Below, in pieces: positions 34,295 to 43,511 of a stretch of 64,000 nucleotides of DNA. The position numbers and the translations under genes are program-made. Source of the stretch: an uncultured Bacilli bacterium (GTDB taxonomy: Bacteria > Bacillota_I > Bacilli_A > RF39 > UBA660); assembly GCA_934101115.1 (NCBI GenBank), contig CAKOPW010000002.1:62001-126000 (forward strand), written 5' to 3'. A model generated the notes under the pieces. The model was not told the DNA's origin and did no database searches. It saw nothing but the letters and a program-made list of their open reading frames with translations. The first letter of the stretch is position 1, and each line of letters begins with the position of its first letter.

Positions 34295-34963
34295 ATGGAA
34301 TTATTGATTATATTTTTATTGATGTTAATTATACCAGTTTATGCATCAATCAAAGTAAATTTGAGTTATAAAAAGTATGTAAAAATAGATAATGAAAAAA
34401 AGTTAACAGGTTTTGATGTTGCAAGACGTATTCTTGATGAAAACAACTTAGGTGATATCTATGTTGTTGAAACAAAAGGTACTATGAGTGATCATTATGA
34501 TCCTAGAAGAAAAACTGTTAGACTTTCAACTGATGTATATCATGGGACTAGTATTTCTTCACTTGCTATTGCTGCTCATGAATGTGGACATGCAATTCAA
34601 GATAAAGAAGGATATACTTGGTTTAAAATTAGAAGTATGATATTTCCAATTATAAACATTGGTCAAAAAATTGCTTATATAGTAATGATTATTGGGTTAT
34701 TTTTAAGCTACATGGATTATGTTTACGCAGCAATTGGTTTTACCTTCTTAGGACTTTTATTTGAACTTGTTACTTTACCGGTTGAGTTTGATGCTTCTAA
34801 AAGAGCAAAAACAATTGTACTTAGTGATGGAATGATTAGTGATAATGAAAAATCCGGAGTAGATGCTGTTTTAAACAGTGCTGCATTTACCTATGTAGCT
34901 GCCGTGATTTCATCAATGTTAGAAATACTTTATCTTTTGATACAACTAAATGATCGTGATTAA
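34295..34963 (+). CDS. YugP-type zinc metallopeptidase (membrane)
   Basis: The 222-residue membrane protein of the neutral zinc metallopeptidase 2 family has an N-terminal helix, then AIAAHECGHAIQ (HExxH-type zinc site HECGH, ~97-101), membrane segments, and PVEFDASKRAKTIV, which carries the third ligand region. The natural substrate is unknown. It starts 2 bases after cysS, with the AGGTG site inside the cysS end, so the two are co-transcribed. Confidence 0.9.
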   Translation: MELLIIFLLMLIIPVYASIKVNLSYKKYVKIDNEKKLTGFDVARRILDENNLGDIYVVETKGTMSDHYDPRRKTVRLSTDVYHGTSISSLAIAAHECGHAIQDKEGYTWFKIRSMIFPIINIGQKIAYIVMIIGLFLSYMDYVYAAIGFTFLGLLFELVTLPVEFDASKRAKTIVLSDGMISDNEKSGVDAVLNSAAFTYVAAVISSMLEILYLLIQLNDRD

Positions 34964-34983
34964 CAAGCTTAGGCTTGTTTTTC
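34962..34983 (+). terminator. terminator of the cysS-yugP unit
   Basis: AACAAGC (34962-34968)-TTAG-GCTTGTT (34973-34979) is followed by T. It overlaps the stop. Confidence 0.88.
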
Positions 34984-35028
34984 ATTTGAAAAATATTTAT
35001 AATATAATTTTATGAAGGAGAACCAAAA

Positions 35029-36117
35029 ATGAAATTAGAAACAATAAAAAAAGCCTTGATTGAAGATAGAGAAAGAGGCATAGAATTATTAGAAGAATAC
35101 GAAAAAGAAAATAGTAACGAATATGTATTAAGTACTTTGATACTTAATTATATTAAAAAAGGTGAATTTGGGAAAGTTTTAATTTATTTAGAAAAATTAG
35201 AAAATGTAATTTCCGATAAAAGTGATTATTATACTTATTTAATGTTATTAAGTGATTATCTTGATATTGATTTGCATACTTCTTCCATAAAATTCAGTGA
35301 TTTAAAAGTAAGAAAGAATTCAGATAGAAAGAAAATGAATGATTTTATTCGTGAAGGCATTTATTTACATGACTATTTTACTGTAAGAACTATTTTGTAT
35401 CACGATCATGTAAACTATGCTGGATTAGTGGAAAAGTCCGATTATATAATTCTAAGTTTAATTAGATTAAATGTAAATAAAATAGTTAACAATATTAAGT
35501 CATATTTAGATAGAGGATTATATGTTGAAGCAAGAGAATATGTAGAAAAAAAAGTAAAAAGTAAGAGTATGCGTAATACCTTGATTTCTTACATAGATGT
35601 TTTAATTAGAGCCTATAATGGTGAGTTTATTAGTAAAAATGCCAATAGAAGAATAGAACGCGTAGAAGCTGTTCCTTCAGTTTTAATGGAGTGTTTTAAG
35701 GAACAAACTGATCTTGAAAATGGAGTGAATAGATATTATTTCTATACGGGTGATAATGACTATATAAACAGTTTTATGTATGACTTTTATGTTAATTATA
35801 ACAATCCTGAAGAAATGGAGAATTTGATATCAGATTATGTTTATTCAATTAATAGACACCGAGCATATGATTTCTTACTTTTAATATATCAAGAATTACC
35901 ACAAGATGTTTTTATGGATTATGCTTATAACTTAACTCATGGCATTGATATTGCATGGTTAGTTCAACAATATGAAGAGACTCATAGAGAAATTTATGCA
36001 AGATTGATAAAAATTGCTAAAAGGTTAAGAAAAAGAACTAATACAACAGTTGATAATGATTTTGAAATAGAACCAGAAGATGAAACATATAAAAAAATAG
36101 AGAAGTTATTAAGTTAA
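35029..36117 (+). CDS. helical repeat (TPR-like) cytoplasmic protein, unknown
   Basis: The 362-residue protein has no signal or membrane segment and is rich in paired amphipathic helices (e.g. LIEDRERGIELLEEYEKEN, KKGEFGKVLIYLEKLENV, DRGLYVEAREYVEKKV), suggesting a TPR-like solenoid, with an acidic tail. Function unknown; it could be a scaffold. AAGGAG precedes the ATG. It ends at a shared terminator with prsA. Confidence 0.65.
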   Translation: MKLETIKKALIEDRERGIELLEEYEKENSNEYVLSTLILNYIKKGEFGKVLIYLEKLENVISDKSDYYTYLMLLSDYLDIDLHTSSIKFSDLKVRKNSDRKKMNDFIREGIYLHDYFTVRTILYHDHVNYAGLVEKSDYIILSLIRLNVNKIVNNIKSYLDRGLYVEAREYVEKKVKSKSMRNTLISYIDVLIRAYNGEFISKNANRRIERVEAVPSVLMECFKEQTDLENGVNRYYFYTGDNDYINSFMYDFYVNYNNPEEMENLISDYVYSINRHRAYDFLLLIYQELPQDVFMDYAYNLTHGIDIAWLVQQYEETHREIYARLIKIAKRLRKRTNTTVDNDFEIEPEDETYKKIEKLLS

Positions 36118-36131
36118 CCTCTCTATTTTTT
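36092..36131. terminator. bidirectional terminator
   Basis: AAAAAATAGAGA (36092-36103) pairs with TCTCTATTTTTT (36120-36131). It lies between convergent genes and overlaps the first gene's end. Confidence 0.85.
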
Positions 36132-36135
36132 GTTT

Positions 36136-37131
36136 TTAATTAGATGAACTTTTACTTTGATTAATTAGATAATTTACATATTTATTATATGCACTTTCAA
36201 TTTCTGAATCATCAAAGTTTACACCATATTCTTTTCTTAATTCAACCATTGAATTAATAGAAATAGTAGAATCATCATTTATTTTTTCATTTGCAAGTGT
36301 TTCTCTAATTTTGTCCTTTAGATTTTCTAAAGTATCTTTTTCTTTTTCATCAACTTTTAATATTGCATGATATCCATAAGTTGTTTTTATAGGTGTCTTT
36401 GTATATTCACCTTTTTTAAGTTTATAAGCAGCTGTTTCAAAAGCTTCTACCATATCGCCATGATTAAAGTATCCTAAATCTTGATATGTTACATCTGAAT
36501 TGTCTTTGTATTTAGCAAAAGCATCAGCAGCACTTGTACCAGCTTTTATATCTTTTTCAATAGCAGCTATTATTTCTTTTGCTTTATCTTCAGCAGCTTT
36601 AGTGTCTGAATCACTTGAAGATGCAGGTTTTACTAAAATATGAACACAGCTGATATCACCTTTTTGTTTGTTTTTATAATATTTTTCAATATCTTTATCA
36701 GTGATCAAGCTTTTTGCATAACTTTCAGTTTGTAAATTTTCCATATAAGAAAGTCTACGTTGAGATAAGTAATCTTCTAATGATGAATATCCATATTGAC
36801 TTAATGCACTTAAAAGTGAAGTTTCATCGTAATTTCCATTGCTATCAACATAGTTAGCTTTTAATGATGTTTCATAGTTTTTCATGTATTCATCAATATC
36901 ATCTTTTTTGTCTTTAAACTTATCTTCTAATATTTTAGTGTCGATTTTTTCAAGAATTACGTTAAGTCCGTAAGTTGTTTTAACTTCATTCCATACTTCA
37001 TTAACGCTTATTTTATCACCATTTTTAAAATCAACTATTGCTTCTTCACCATTCGTTAATTTAGGAATGGTTTTACCACAACCAGTAAGCATAACACTTG
37101 CCATTACTACAACTAATAATTTCTTTTTCAT
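36136..37131 (-). CDS. prsA: PrsA-type foldase lipoprotein (parvulin PPIase)
   Basis: The 331-residue lipoprotein has a signal with LTGC (Cys 18), an N-terminal helical chaperone region, and a parvulin domain: SCVHILVKPASSSD (~162), GYFNHGDMVEAFETAAYKL (~217) and PIKTTYGYHAILKVDEKE. PrsA folds secreted proteins at the outer face of the membrane. GGAGG precedes the ATG; a TATAAT box lies upstream on the minus strand (about 37151-37156). Confidence 0.93.
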   Translation of the reverse strand: MKKKLLVVVMASVMLTGCGKTIPKLTNGEEAIVDFKNGDKISVNEVWNEVKTTYGLNVILEKIDTKILEDKFKDKKDDIDEYMKNYETSLKANYVDSNGNYDETSLLSALSQYGYSSLEDYLSQRRLSYMENLQTESYAKSLITDKDIEKYYKNKQKGDISCVHILVKPASSSDSDTKAAEDKAKEIIAAIEKDIKAGTSAADAFAKYKDNSDVTYQDLGYFNHGDMVEAFETAAYKLKKGEYTKTPIKTTYGYHAILKVDEKEKDTLENLKDKIRETLANEKINDDSTISINSMVELRKEYGVNFDDSEIESAYNKYVNYLINQSKSSSN

Positions 37132-37256
37132 CTCTATCCTCCCTAATAGGTATTATATCACGTATGTAAAAAAAATAATATTAATTTCTTTAAAACAGGC
37201 ACAAAAATGAGCGATTTACCATACAATAAAGTGAGTAATGAAAAGGAGGGAGAATA

Positions 37257-37349
37257 ATGAATAAATGTTGCAATAATAATATTTCTGGTGCTGCTTTCAT
37301 ATTAGTTCTATTTATTTTATTAATTATCATAGTAGGAGCATTTATCTAA
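37257..37349 (+). CDS. YjcZ-like small spore peptide 1
   Basis: The 30-residue peptide is MNKCCNNNISG followed by AAFILVLFILLIIIVGAFI. This matches the YjcZ-type small sporulation peptides, whose common core is F-x-LIVVLFILLIIVG. AAAGGAGGG precedes the ATG. It lies in tandem with a second such gene before one terminator. The role in the spore is unknown even in Bacillus. Confidence 0.8.
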   Translation: MNKCCNNNISGAAFILVLFILLIIIVGAFI

Positions 37350-37366
37350 AAAGGAGGTGTTAAGGC

Positions 37367-37483
37367 ATGAATTGTAATACTAAACCCTCAATAAATAATC
37401 AAGGTTATGGTAATACATTCTTCATCATTCTTGTATTATTTATTCTACTTGCTATTATTGTTAGTTCAATATATGCATATTAA
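37367..37483 (+). CDS. YjcZ-like small spore peptide 2
   Basis: The 38-residue peptide has a polar start (MNCNTKPSINNQGYGN) and a hydrophobic end (TFFIILVLFILLAIIVSSIYAY), the same family layout as its upstream neighbour 17 bases away. AAGGAGG precedes the ATG by about 9 bases. It is co-transcribed with the first peptide. Confidence 0.8.
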   Translation: MNCNTKPSINNQGYGNTFFIILVLFILLAIIVSSIYAY

Positions 37484-37506
37484 GAGGAATTTTCCTCTTT
37501 TTTTTG
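37482..37506 (+). terminator. terminator of the YjcZ-like pair
   Basis: AAGAGGA pairs with TCCTCTT (37482-37499), followed by a T run, overlapping the stop codon. Confidence 0.85.
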
Positions 37507-37673
37507 TAAATAAAATGCCTAAAATGTTTGTTTTAACTTAAATATGCTTATTCTTTGTTATAATAACTATAGAATACTTAAGTGTTTCGTTTGAAAATTT
37601 GCTTTTTTTCTTCTTTTGTGTTAGTATAGTTGTCAATTCAAGACGTAGGGTACATAAAAGAGGGGTTAAGGTT

Positions 37674-38327
37674 ATGAACGAAGGAAGTATTGCAGTAGCA
37701 GAAAGTATGTCTGTTACTAGTTCGATTTATTTATTTGTTAAGCGAGTATTTGATTTGATAATCAGCAGTGTTTTATTGATTACATTATCACCATTATTTT
37801 TGATAATTGCAGTTGCTATAAGAATGGATTCTAAAGGAAAAGCTATTTATACTCAAACACGTATAGGTCAAAACGGTAAAACTTTTAAACTTTATAAATT
37901 TAGATCAATGGTTGTTGATGCTGATAAAGTTTTATTTGAGCTATTAGAAAAAAATCCAGAAATGAAAATGGAATATGATATCCATAAAAAATTAGTTCAT
38001 GATCCTCGTGTTACAAGAGTAGGAAAAATTATTAGAAAATTATCTTTAGATGAACTTCCTCAATTATTAAATGTTTTTAATGGGGAAATGTCTTTAATAG
38101 GTAACAGACCTTACTTAGAAAGAGAAATCAAAGATATGGGAAGATATTATGAAGATATCGTAAAAACTAAACCTGGTATTACTGGATATTGGCAAGTTAA
38201 TGGAAGAAGTAAAACAACTTTTAAATCTAGATGTAAAATGGAAGCTGATTATTCTAGAAGAGCAAACTTAAAATTGGACATGCAAATTTTCTTAAAAACA
38301 TTTAAAGTATTGATAAAAGGTTTATAA
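37674..38327 (+). CDS. initiating sugar transferase (undecaprenyl-phosphate sugar phosphotransferase)
   Basis: The 217-residue WcaJ/PglC-like enzyme starts repeat-unit assembly by moving a sugar phosphate to undecaprenyl phosphate. It has a single N-terminal membrane segment (~22-45, FDLIISSVLLITLSPLFLII), then YTQTRIGQNGKTFKLYKFRS, LRKLSLDELPQLLNVFNG-like text (KLSLDELPQLLNVFNGEMSL), IGNRPYL and KPGITGYWQVNGRS. The ATG at 37674 follows AGGGG; the longer frame from 37599 has no ribosome site and covers a leader of about 100 bases with a pyrimidine tract. TATAAT at 37559-37564. It heads the surface polysaccharide cluster. Confidence 0.93.
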   Translation: MNEGSIAVAESMSVTSSIYLFVKRVFDLIISSVLLITLSPLFLIIAVAIRMDSKGKAIYTQTRIGQNGKTFKLYKFRSMVVDADKVLFELLEKNPEMKMEYDIHKKLVHDPRVTRVGKIIRKLSLDELPQLLNVFNGEMSLIGNRPYLEREIKDMGRYYEDIVKTKPGITGYWQVNGRSKTTFKSRCKMEADYSRRANLKLDMQIFLKTFKVLIKGL

Positions 38328-38347
38328 GAAAATATAAAATGCCAAGT

Positions 38348-38388
38348 AAAACTATATACAATGGTATTTTGTATATAGTTTTTTTTAG
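38348..38388 (+). terminator. terminator inside the polysaccharide cluster
   Basis: AAAACTATATACAA (38348-38361) pairs with TTGTATATAGTTTT (38369-38382), followed by T6. It lies between the initiating transferase and the first glycosyltransferase. It must be read through, or a promoter must lie downstream, for the rest of the cluster. Confidence 0.85.
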
Positions 38389-38398
38389 AGGTGAGTTC

Positions 38399-39238
38399 AT
38401 GAAAATTGATATTATCTGTCCACTTTACAATGCAAGTGAATATATAATTGATTTAAACAAGTCGTTTTTAATGCAAAAGAATGTTTTATTAAATAAAATA
38501 AGATATGTTTTAACTGAATCAAGTGATAATACAAAAGAAGTTATGGATCAAGCAAATATTCCATATACTTTGATTAAAAAAAACGAATTTTCTCATAGTT
38601 TAGTTAGAGAAAAAGAAGCCATGGAAAGTAATGCTGACATCGTTGTATTTGTAACTCAAGATGTAGTTATCACTGATGAATTATGGCTTTATAATTTAAC
38701 AAAAGATATAGATGAAGAAGTTGTAGCAACGTATTCAAGACAAGTATCTAAATATAACAATATCGAAAAATATACAAGAGAGTATAATTATCCTGATAAA
38801 TCGCGTATAGTCTCTAAAAATGATATAGATGAATTAGGATTAAAAACATTTTTCTTTTCTGATGCTTCGTCTGCTATAAAAAGAAGTGTCTTTGTTAAGT
38901 TAAATGGATATGATAATAAAAATTTACCAATTAGTGAAGATATGTATATTGCATATAAAATAATTATGAACGGGTATAAAATAAAGTATTGTGCTGATTC
39001 CGTAGTTAATCATTCCCATAAATTTAAATTAAAAGAGATTTATGGTAGATATAAATTAACTGGTAAGTTTTTTAAAGAAAACTCTTATTTAGATAAATTT
39101 GGAACAACTGGAAGTGGTGCAAAACTTGCAAAATATGTGTTGAAACGTATTATAACAGATTTTAAATGGCACTTAATTTTTAGATATCCATTTGATATGG
39201 CAGCAAGACTTTTAGGAATGAAAGCAGGTAAAAAGTGA
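38399..39238 (+). CDS. GT2 glycosyltransferase (rhamnosyltransferase-like)
   Basis: The 279-residue GT-A enzyme opens KIDIICPLYNASEYIIDL and continues with the donor-site region VVFVTQDVVITDELWLYNL and PISEDMYIAYKIIMNGYKI, resembling family-2 rhamnosyltransferases. It adds one sugar to the lipid-linked unit at the inner face of the membrane; the sugar is not predictable. The ATG at 38399 has AGAGGTGA upstream. The longer frame runs through the terminator hairpin and was rejected. Confidence 0.88.
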   Translation: MKIDIICPLYNASEYIIDLNKSFLMQKNVLLNKIRYVLTESSDNTKEVMDQANIPYTLIKKNEFSHSLVREKEAMESNADIVVFVTQDVVITDELWLYNLTKDIDEEVVATYSRQVSKYNNIEKYTREYNYPDKSRIVSKNDIDELGLKTFFFSDASSAIKRSVFVKLNGYDNKNLPISEDMYIAYKIIMNGYKIKYCADSVVNHSHKFKLKEIYGRYKLTGKFFKENSYLDKFGTTGSGAKLAKYVLKRIITDFKWHLIFRYPFDMAARLLGMKAGKK

Positions 39239-40176
39239 TGAAATGTGATTTAATAAGTGTGATAGTGCCTGTTTATAATGTTCAAAATTATATAGTAGAC
39301 TGTATAAAATCAATTTTAAATCAAACATATAAAAATATAGAAATAATTTTAGTTGACGATGGCTCAACTGATGACAGTGGTTCTATTTGTGATTCTTATG
39401 CAAAAATTGATAATCGTATTAACGTAATTCATAAAGCAAATGGAGGACTTTCAGATGCTAGAAATATAGGTATCAAAAATGCTCAAGGTAGCTACATAAC
39501 TTTCGTTGATAGTGATGACTATATCGATAAAAACTATATTGAATCATTATATATTTTAATAACGAAATATGATTCGGATATTGCTTGTTCTAATATGAAA
39601 AAAACAAATTCTTTAGATGATAAAATAATAAATAAAAACGAAAAAATAACTGTTTATAATTCCTTTGATGCGATTAAGGAAATTCTTTATCAAAGAAATA
39701 TTGATAATTCGGCCCCAAGTAAACTCTTTAAAAAAGAATTATTTAAAAATATTCTTTTTCCCGTAGGATTTGCATTTGAAGATTTGGATACAATGTATAA
39801 ATTATTTTTACAAGCAAATAAAATAGTTTCAACAAACTTTGCTTACTATTTGTATTATCAAAGGGAAGGTAGTATACTTCATTCTGTTAAGGATAAAACG
39901 ATAAAAGATTTATTAATAATAATAGAAAATATGAACGATAACTTAAAAAAATACGATGAATTAAGAACACCATTGCAAGCAAGAATTTTAAATGCTAACT
40001 TTTATATCTATAATCGTTCAAATAATATGAGTATTAAAGAAAATAGTAAGAAATATATTGTTAATCATAGAAAAGAAGTTTTAAAAGATAAAAATATTAG
40101 TAAAAAAACTAAATATGGTATCATTATAAGTCTAATAAGCTTTAAACTATTAAATTGGTTAGACAAAATGAGGTGA
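39238..40176 (+). CDS. GT2 glycosyltransferase
   Basis: The 312-residue protein has the GT-A start ISVIVPVYNVQNYIVDCI, then LVDDGSTDDSG, NGGLSDARNIG, FVDSDDYID (DxD metal site) and AFEDLDTMYKLF. The ATG overlaps the previous stop (TGATG), so it is translationally coupled. Sugar specificity unknown. Confidence 0.92.
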   Translation: MKCDLISVIVPVYNVQNYIVDCIKSILNQTYKNIEIILVDDGSTDDSGSICDSYAKIDNRINVIHKANGGLSDARNIGIKNAQGSYITFVDSDDYIDKNYIESLYILITKYDSDIACSNMKKTNSLDDKIINKNEKITVYNSFDAIKEILYQRNIDNSAPSKLFKKELFKNILFPVGFAFEDLDTMYKLFLQANKIVSTNFAYYLYYQREGSILHSVKDKTIKDLLIIIENMNDNLKKYDELRTPLQARILNANFYIYNRSNNMSIKENSKKYIVNHRKEVLKDKNISKKTKYGIIISLISFKLLNWLDKMR

Positions 40177-40180
40177 GGTA

Positions 40181-41353
40181 ATGAATAAAATCAAATTAAG
40201 AATTAAGCAATTATGGATAATATTAAAATATTTATTAACAAAGATGCTTAATGTTTTTACTTCAAATAAAAAAAATAATGACATATGGTTAATAGCCGAA
40301 AGAGGCGATGAGGCTAGAGATAACGGCTATGCTTTTTATAAATATATGCAGGAAAATCATCCGGAGAAAGAGTTTTATTATGTTATAAAAAAAGATTCTC
40401 CTGATATAAATAAGATAGATCCATCAAGAAGAGTTTTTTATCAATCATTTCAGCATATTAAATATTACATGAATGCAAAGTATTTACTAAGTACTCATAT
40501 CTTAGGATTTTCTCCTGAATTTAGAAGCTTTGGAAAACTAGTTAGGAAGTTTAAAATTTTTGATTGTAAAGGTAAGAAAATATTTCTTCAACATGGAATA
40601 ACTCAAAGTTATATTGAATATTTAACTAAAAATAGTGTTGATTTAGATTTGTTTGTTTGTGGTGCTAAACCTGAATATGATTTTATTCTTAAAAATTTTG
40701 GATTTGATGAAAGTGTTGTTAAATATACTGGATTTGCAAGATATGATTATTTAAAAAGCACAAAAAAGAGTGATTATAAAAAAATTTTATTTATGCCTAC
40801 TTGGAGAAAAGAATTGTTTTATCTATCCGATTCAGAATTTGTTAAAACAAATTACTATAAAAATATAATATCTATATTAACTAATGAACAACTTAATGAA
40901 ATATTGGCTGAAAAAAATATTAAATTAATATTTTATCCTCATTATGAAATTCAAAAAAGAATAAATCTATTTAATCTAAAGAAAAAGAATATCGTAATAG
41001 CATCTTCAAAAAAATATGATCTATCTAATTTATTGAAAGAAACTGATATGTTGATTACAGATTATTCTAGTGTATTTTTTGATATAGCTTATCAATATAA
41101 ACCTATATGTTATTTTCAACCTGATTATGAAGATTTTAGAAAAACTCAATATGGTGAAGGCTATTTCAATTTTAATACTTTAGGTTTTGGAAAAGTTTCT
41201 TTGAAGGTTGATGACTTAATTAATAATGTAATAAAAATTATAAATAATGATTTTTTAATGGATAAAGAATATCAAAAGAGAGTTAATAATTTTTTCCTTT
41301 ATAACGATTCTTCTAATTGTGATAGAATATATAATGAAATAATAAAGAAATAG
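40181..41353 (+). CDS. CDP-glycerol glycerophosphotransferase family protein
   Basis: The 390-residue TagB/TagF-type GT-B enzyme adds glycerol- or ribitol-phosphate units. Marks are FLQHGITQSYIEYLTKNS, YTGFARYDYL, ILFMPTWRKE, FYPHYEIQKR and MLITDYSSVFFDIAYQYKP, the donor-phosphate motif. Its presence suggests that the cluster makes a phosphate-containing, teichoic-acid-like or modified polysaccharide. It starts 4 bases after the preceding gene, with AGGTGAGGT as ribosome site. Confidence 0.92.
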   Translation: MNKIKLRIKQLWIILKYLLTKMLNVFTSNKKNNDIWLIAERGDEARDNGYAFYKYMQENHPEKEFYYVIKKDSPDINKIDPSRRVFYQSFQHIKYYMNAKYLLSTHILGFSPEFRSFGKLVRKFKIFDCKGKKIFLQHGITQSYIEYLTKNSVDLDLFVCGAKPEYDFILKNFGFDESVVKYTGFARYDYLKSTKKSDYKKILFMPTWRKELFYLSDSEFVKTNYYKNIISILTNEQLNEILAEKNIKLIFYPHYEIQKRINLFNLKKKNIVIASSKKYDLSNLLKETDMLITDYSSVFFDIAYQYKPICYFQPDYEDFRKTQYGEGYFNFNTLGFGKVSLKVDDLINNVIKIINNDFLMDKEYQKRVNNFFLYNDSSNCDRIYNEIIKK

Positions 41354-41364
41354 GGTGAATATAT

Positions 41365-42519
41365 ATGAAAATAATGATAAATAAAAGAAGTATAAAATTA
41401 GTTTTATTTTATATTTTAATGCTATTTTCGTATTTTCAATTTGATAGTTTAAACTATTTATATACACCTTTACTTTCAGTATATAAATTTTTTCATTATA
41501 TAAGTTTTTTTATAATTTTGATATTATTTATACAAAACAGGAAGTTTTCGAAAATAATAATATATATGATGCTATATTTAATTATTCTTTTTTTTGCATC
41601 TGTCTTTAATGGTCAGTCGATTTCCCAAATTTTGAACTATTTGATTACAATTATTAGTTTGTGTTTAATAACTGATTATGGAATAAGAAATCATACAAAA
41701 GAATATTTAACTGCTTTAGCAATTATATTAAATTTTTTGATGATTATTAATTTTATAACAATAATTTTATATCCTAGTGGAATGTATATTAATTCAACTG
41801 GTTATAAACAAAATTGGATACTTGGATACAAAAATTCACATATATTGTATTTGTTACCATGTGTAACTGTTAACTTTGTTTTATCATTTAAGAATAAGGG
41901 ACGTTTAGATTTAAAAAATTATTTGCTTTTTACAATTTGTCTTATTTCCATTATTGTTGTGAATAGTAGTACTGGAATTGTTGGTATGATGATTATTTTA
42001 TTATATTTAATATTAAAAAAATTCGTTGATAAAAGTAAACTAATTAATAGTTATTCCAGTTTATTTATATATTTAGTAAGTTTTGTATCCATTATGATAC
42101 TAAAAGTACAAAATTTATTTAAATTTTTGATTGTGGATATTTTAAAGAAAGATTTAACTTTTACAGGTAGAACTTATATTTGGGATAGTGTTTTAAAAAG
42201 TATAAAAAGCAATCCTTTTGGTTACGGAAATGTTACTTATCAATATAATAAATATATTTTTACTACTCATAATACAATTTTTGATATTCTTTACAAGACT
42301 GGAATTTTAGGATTTATGATATATATTTTAATATTGTTTGAAACCAGTAAAGCTCTTTATAACAATAAAACTGATAAAATTTCAAAATTCTTATCGGTTA
42401 TATTGCTTGCATATTTTGTAATAATGTTAACAGAGGCATATAATATAAATTATTATTTCTTTATATTAGTTATTTGTAGTAATATTAAATATTTAAAAGG
42501 AAGTGTTAATGATGAATAA
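41365..42519 (+). CDS. Wzy-like polysaccharide polymerase / O-antigen ligase family
   Basis: The 384-residue integral membrane protein has about ten to eleven helices and a large outer loop. It contains FTGRTYIWDSVLKSIKSNPF-type text followed by GYG (residues ~260-280), the usual place of the Wzy loop signature, and a following HNTIFDILYKTGILG. It would join lipid-linked units outside the membrane after the flippase. Identification rests on topology and this loop. Confidence 0.82.
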   Translation: MKIMINKRSIKLVLFYILMLFSYFQFDSLNYLYTPLLSVYKFFHYISFFIILILFIQNRKFSKIIIYMMLYLIILFFASVFNGQSISQILNYLITIISLCLITDYGIRNHTKEYLTALAIILNFLMIINFITIILYPSGMYINSTGYKQNWILGYKNSHILYLLPCVTVNFVLSFKNKGRLDLKNYLLFTICLISIIVVNSSTGIVGMMIILLYLILKKFVDKSKLINSYSSLFIYLVSFVSIMILKVQNLFKFLIVDILKKDLTFTGRTYIWDSVLKSIKSNPFGYGNVTYQYNKYIFTTHNTIFDILYKTGILGFMIYILILFETSKALYNNKTDKISKFLSVILLAYFVIMLTEAYNINYYFFILVICSNIKYLKGSVNDE

Positions 42520-43504
42520 TTTAATTAGTATTATTATACCTGTTTATAATGCTTCAAAATATTTGGATAAATGTATTACTTCTATTCTTAATCAAACATA
42601 TAAGAACTTGGAAATATTGTTAATTAATGATGGTTCAACAGATTATTCTTTAGATATTTGTAATTCTTATGAAAAAAAAGATAAAAGAATAAAAGTTATA
42701 AATAAGAAAAATGAAGGAGTATCTAAAACTAGAAATGTTGGGATAAAGCATTCAACGGGTGATTATTTAATGTTTGTTGACAGTGATGATTATTTGCATG
42801 AAAAATATATAGAAAAAATGTATTTTTATCTAAAAAAACACAATTTAGATTTAGTCACTTCTAGTATGACTTTTGTTGATGAACAATATAATTTACTAAA
42901 AGTTTATTCTTATAAAAATGAAGATGTTTTATTAAGTTTTAATGATATTTTTAGAGATTTAGTTAATACATCATATTTTAATTCAGTTTGGAAAATAATA
43001 GTAAGTTCAAACATTATTAAGGAAAATAATATAATGTTTAATGAGAATTTAAAGTTTGGAGAAGATCTTTTATTTTCATATAATCTATTAAAAACAGTTC
43101 AAGATTTTGGATATTTAAATTTTCCTGGTTATTATTATTTACAAAATAATTCAAGTGCAACGCATAAAAATTCAATGGATGTTGTTAATAAATATATTGA
43201 AGACAATAAATATGTATATGATATTATAAGGCAATATGTTCATGATGATATTTTAGTAAATAACAAATTATTTACTAAATATAATTTTGCTTTGTTAAAA
43301 TTTATAAATAATGTAAAATATAAGGAATTCAAAAAATATGCAACTAGTTTTTTTGATAAAATGTTTAAAAAAGACAGTGTTATAATAGTTAATAAAATAA
43401 ATTATGAATCTAAATCAAATTATGCATTAATGAAATTGTTAGTTAAAAAACACTATTTCATTTATTATTTAGTTGCAAAGACGTATTATTCCTTTAAAAA
43501 GTAG
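42509..43504 (+). CDS. GT2 glycosyltransferase
   Basis: The 331-residue enzyme has ISIIIPVYNASKYLDKCITS, LINDGSTDYS, NEGVSKTRNVG, FVDSDDYLHEKYI (DxD) and LKFGEDLLFSYNLL. The start is ATG 42509 or 42512, both after AGGAAG and inside the end of the polymerase gene, so the two overlap. It is the third GT2 enzyme of the cluster. Confidence 0.92.
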   Translation: MMNNLISIIIPVYNASKYLDKCITSILNQTYKNLEILLINDGSTDYSLDICNSYEKKDKRIKVINKKNEGVSKTRNVGIKHSTGDYLMFVDSDDYLHEKYIEKMYFYLKKHNLDLVTSSMTFVDEQYNLLKVYSYKNEDVLLSFNDIFRDLVNTSYFNSVWKIIVSSNIIKENNIMFNENLKFGEDLLFSYNLLKTVQDFGYLNFPGYYYLQNNSSATHKNSMDVVNKYIEDNKYVYDIIRQYVHDDILVNNKLFTKYNFALLKFINNVKYKEFKKYATSFFDKMFKKDSVIIVNKINYESKSNYALMKLLVKKHYFIYYLVAKTYYSFKK

Positions 43505-43511
43505 GTGAGTT

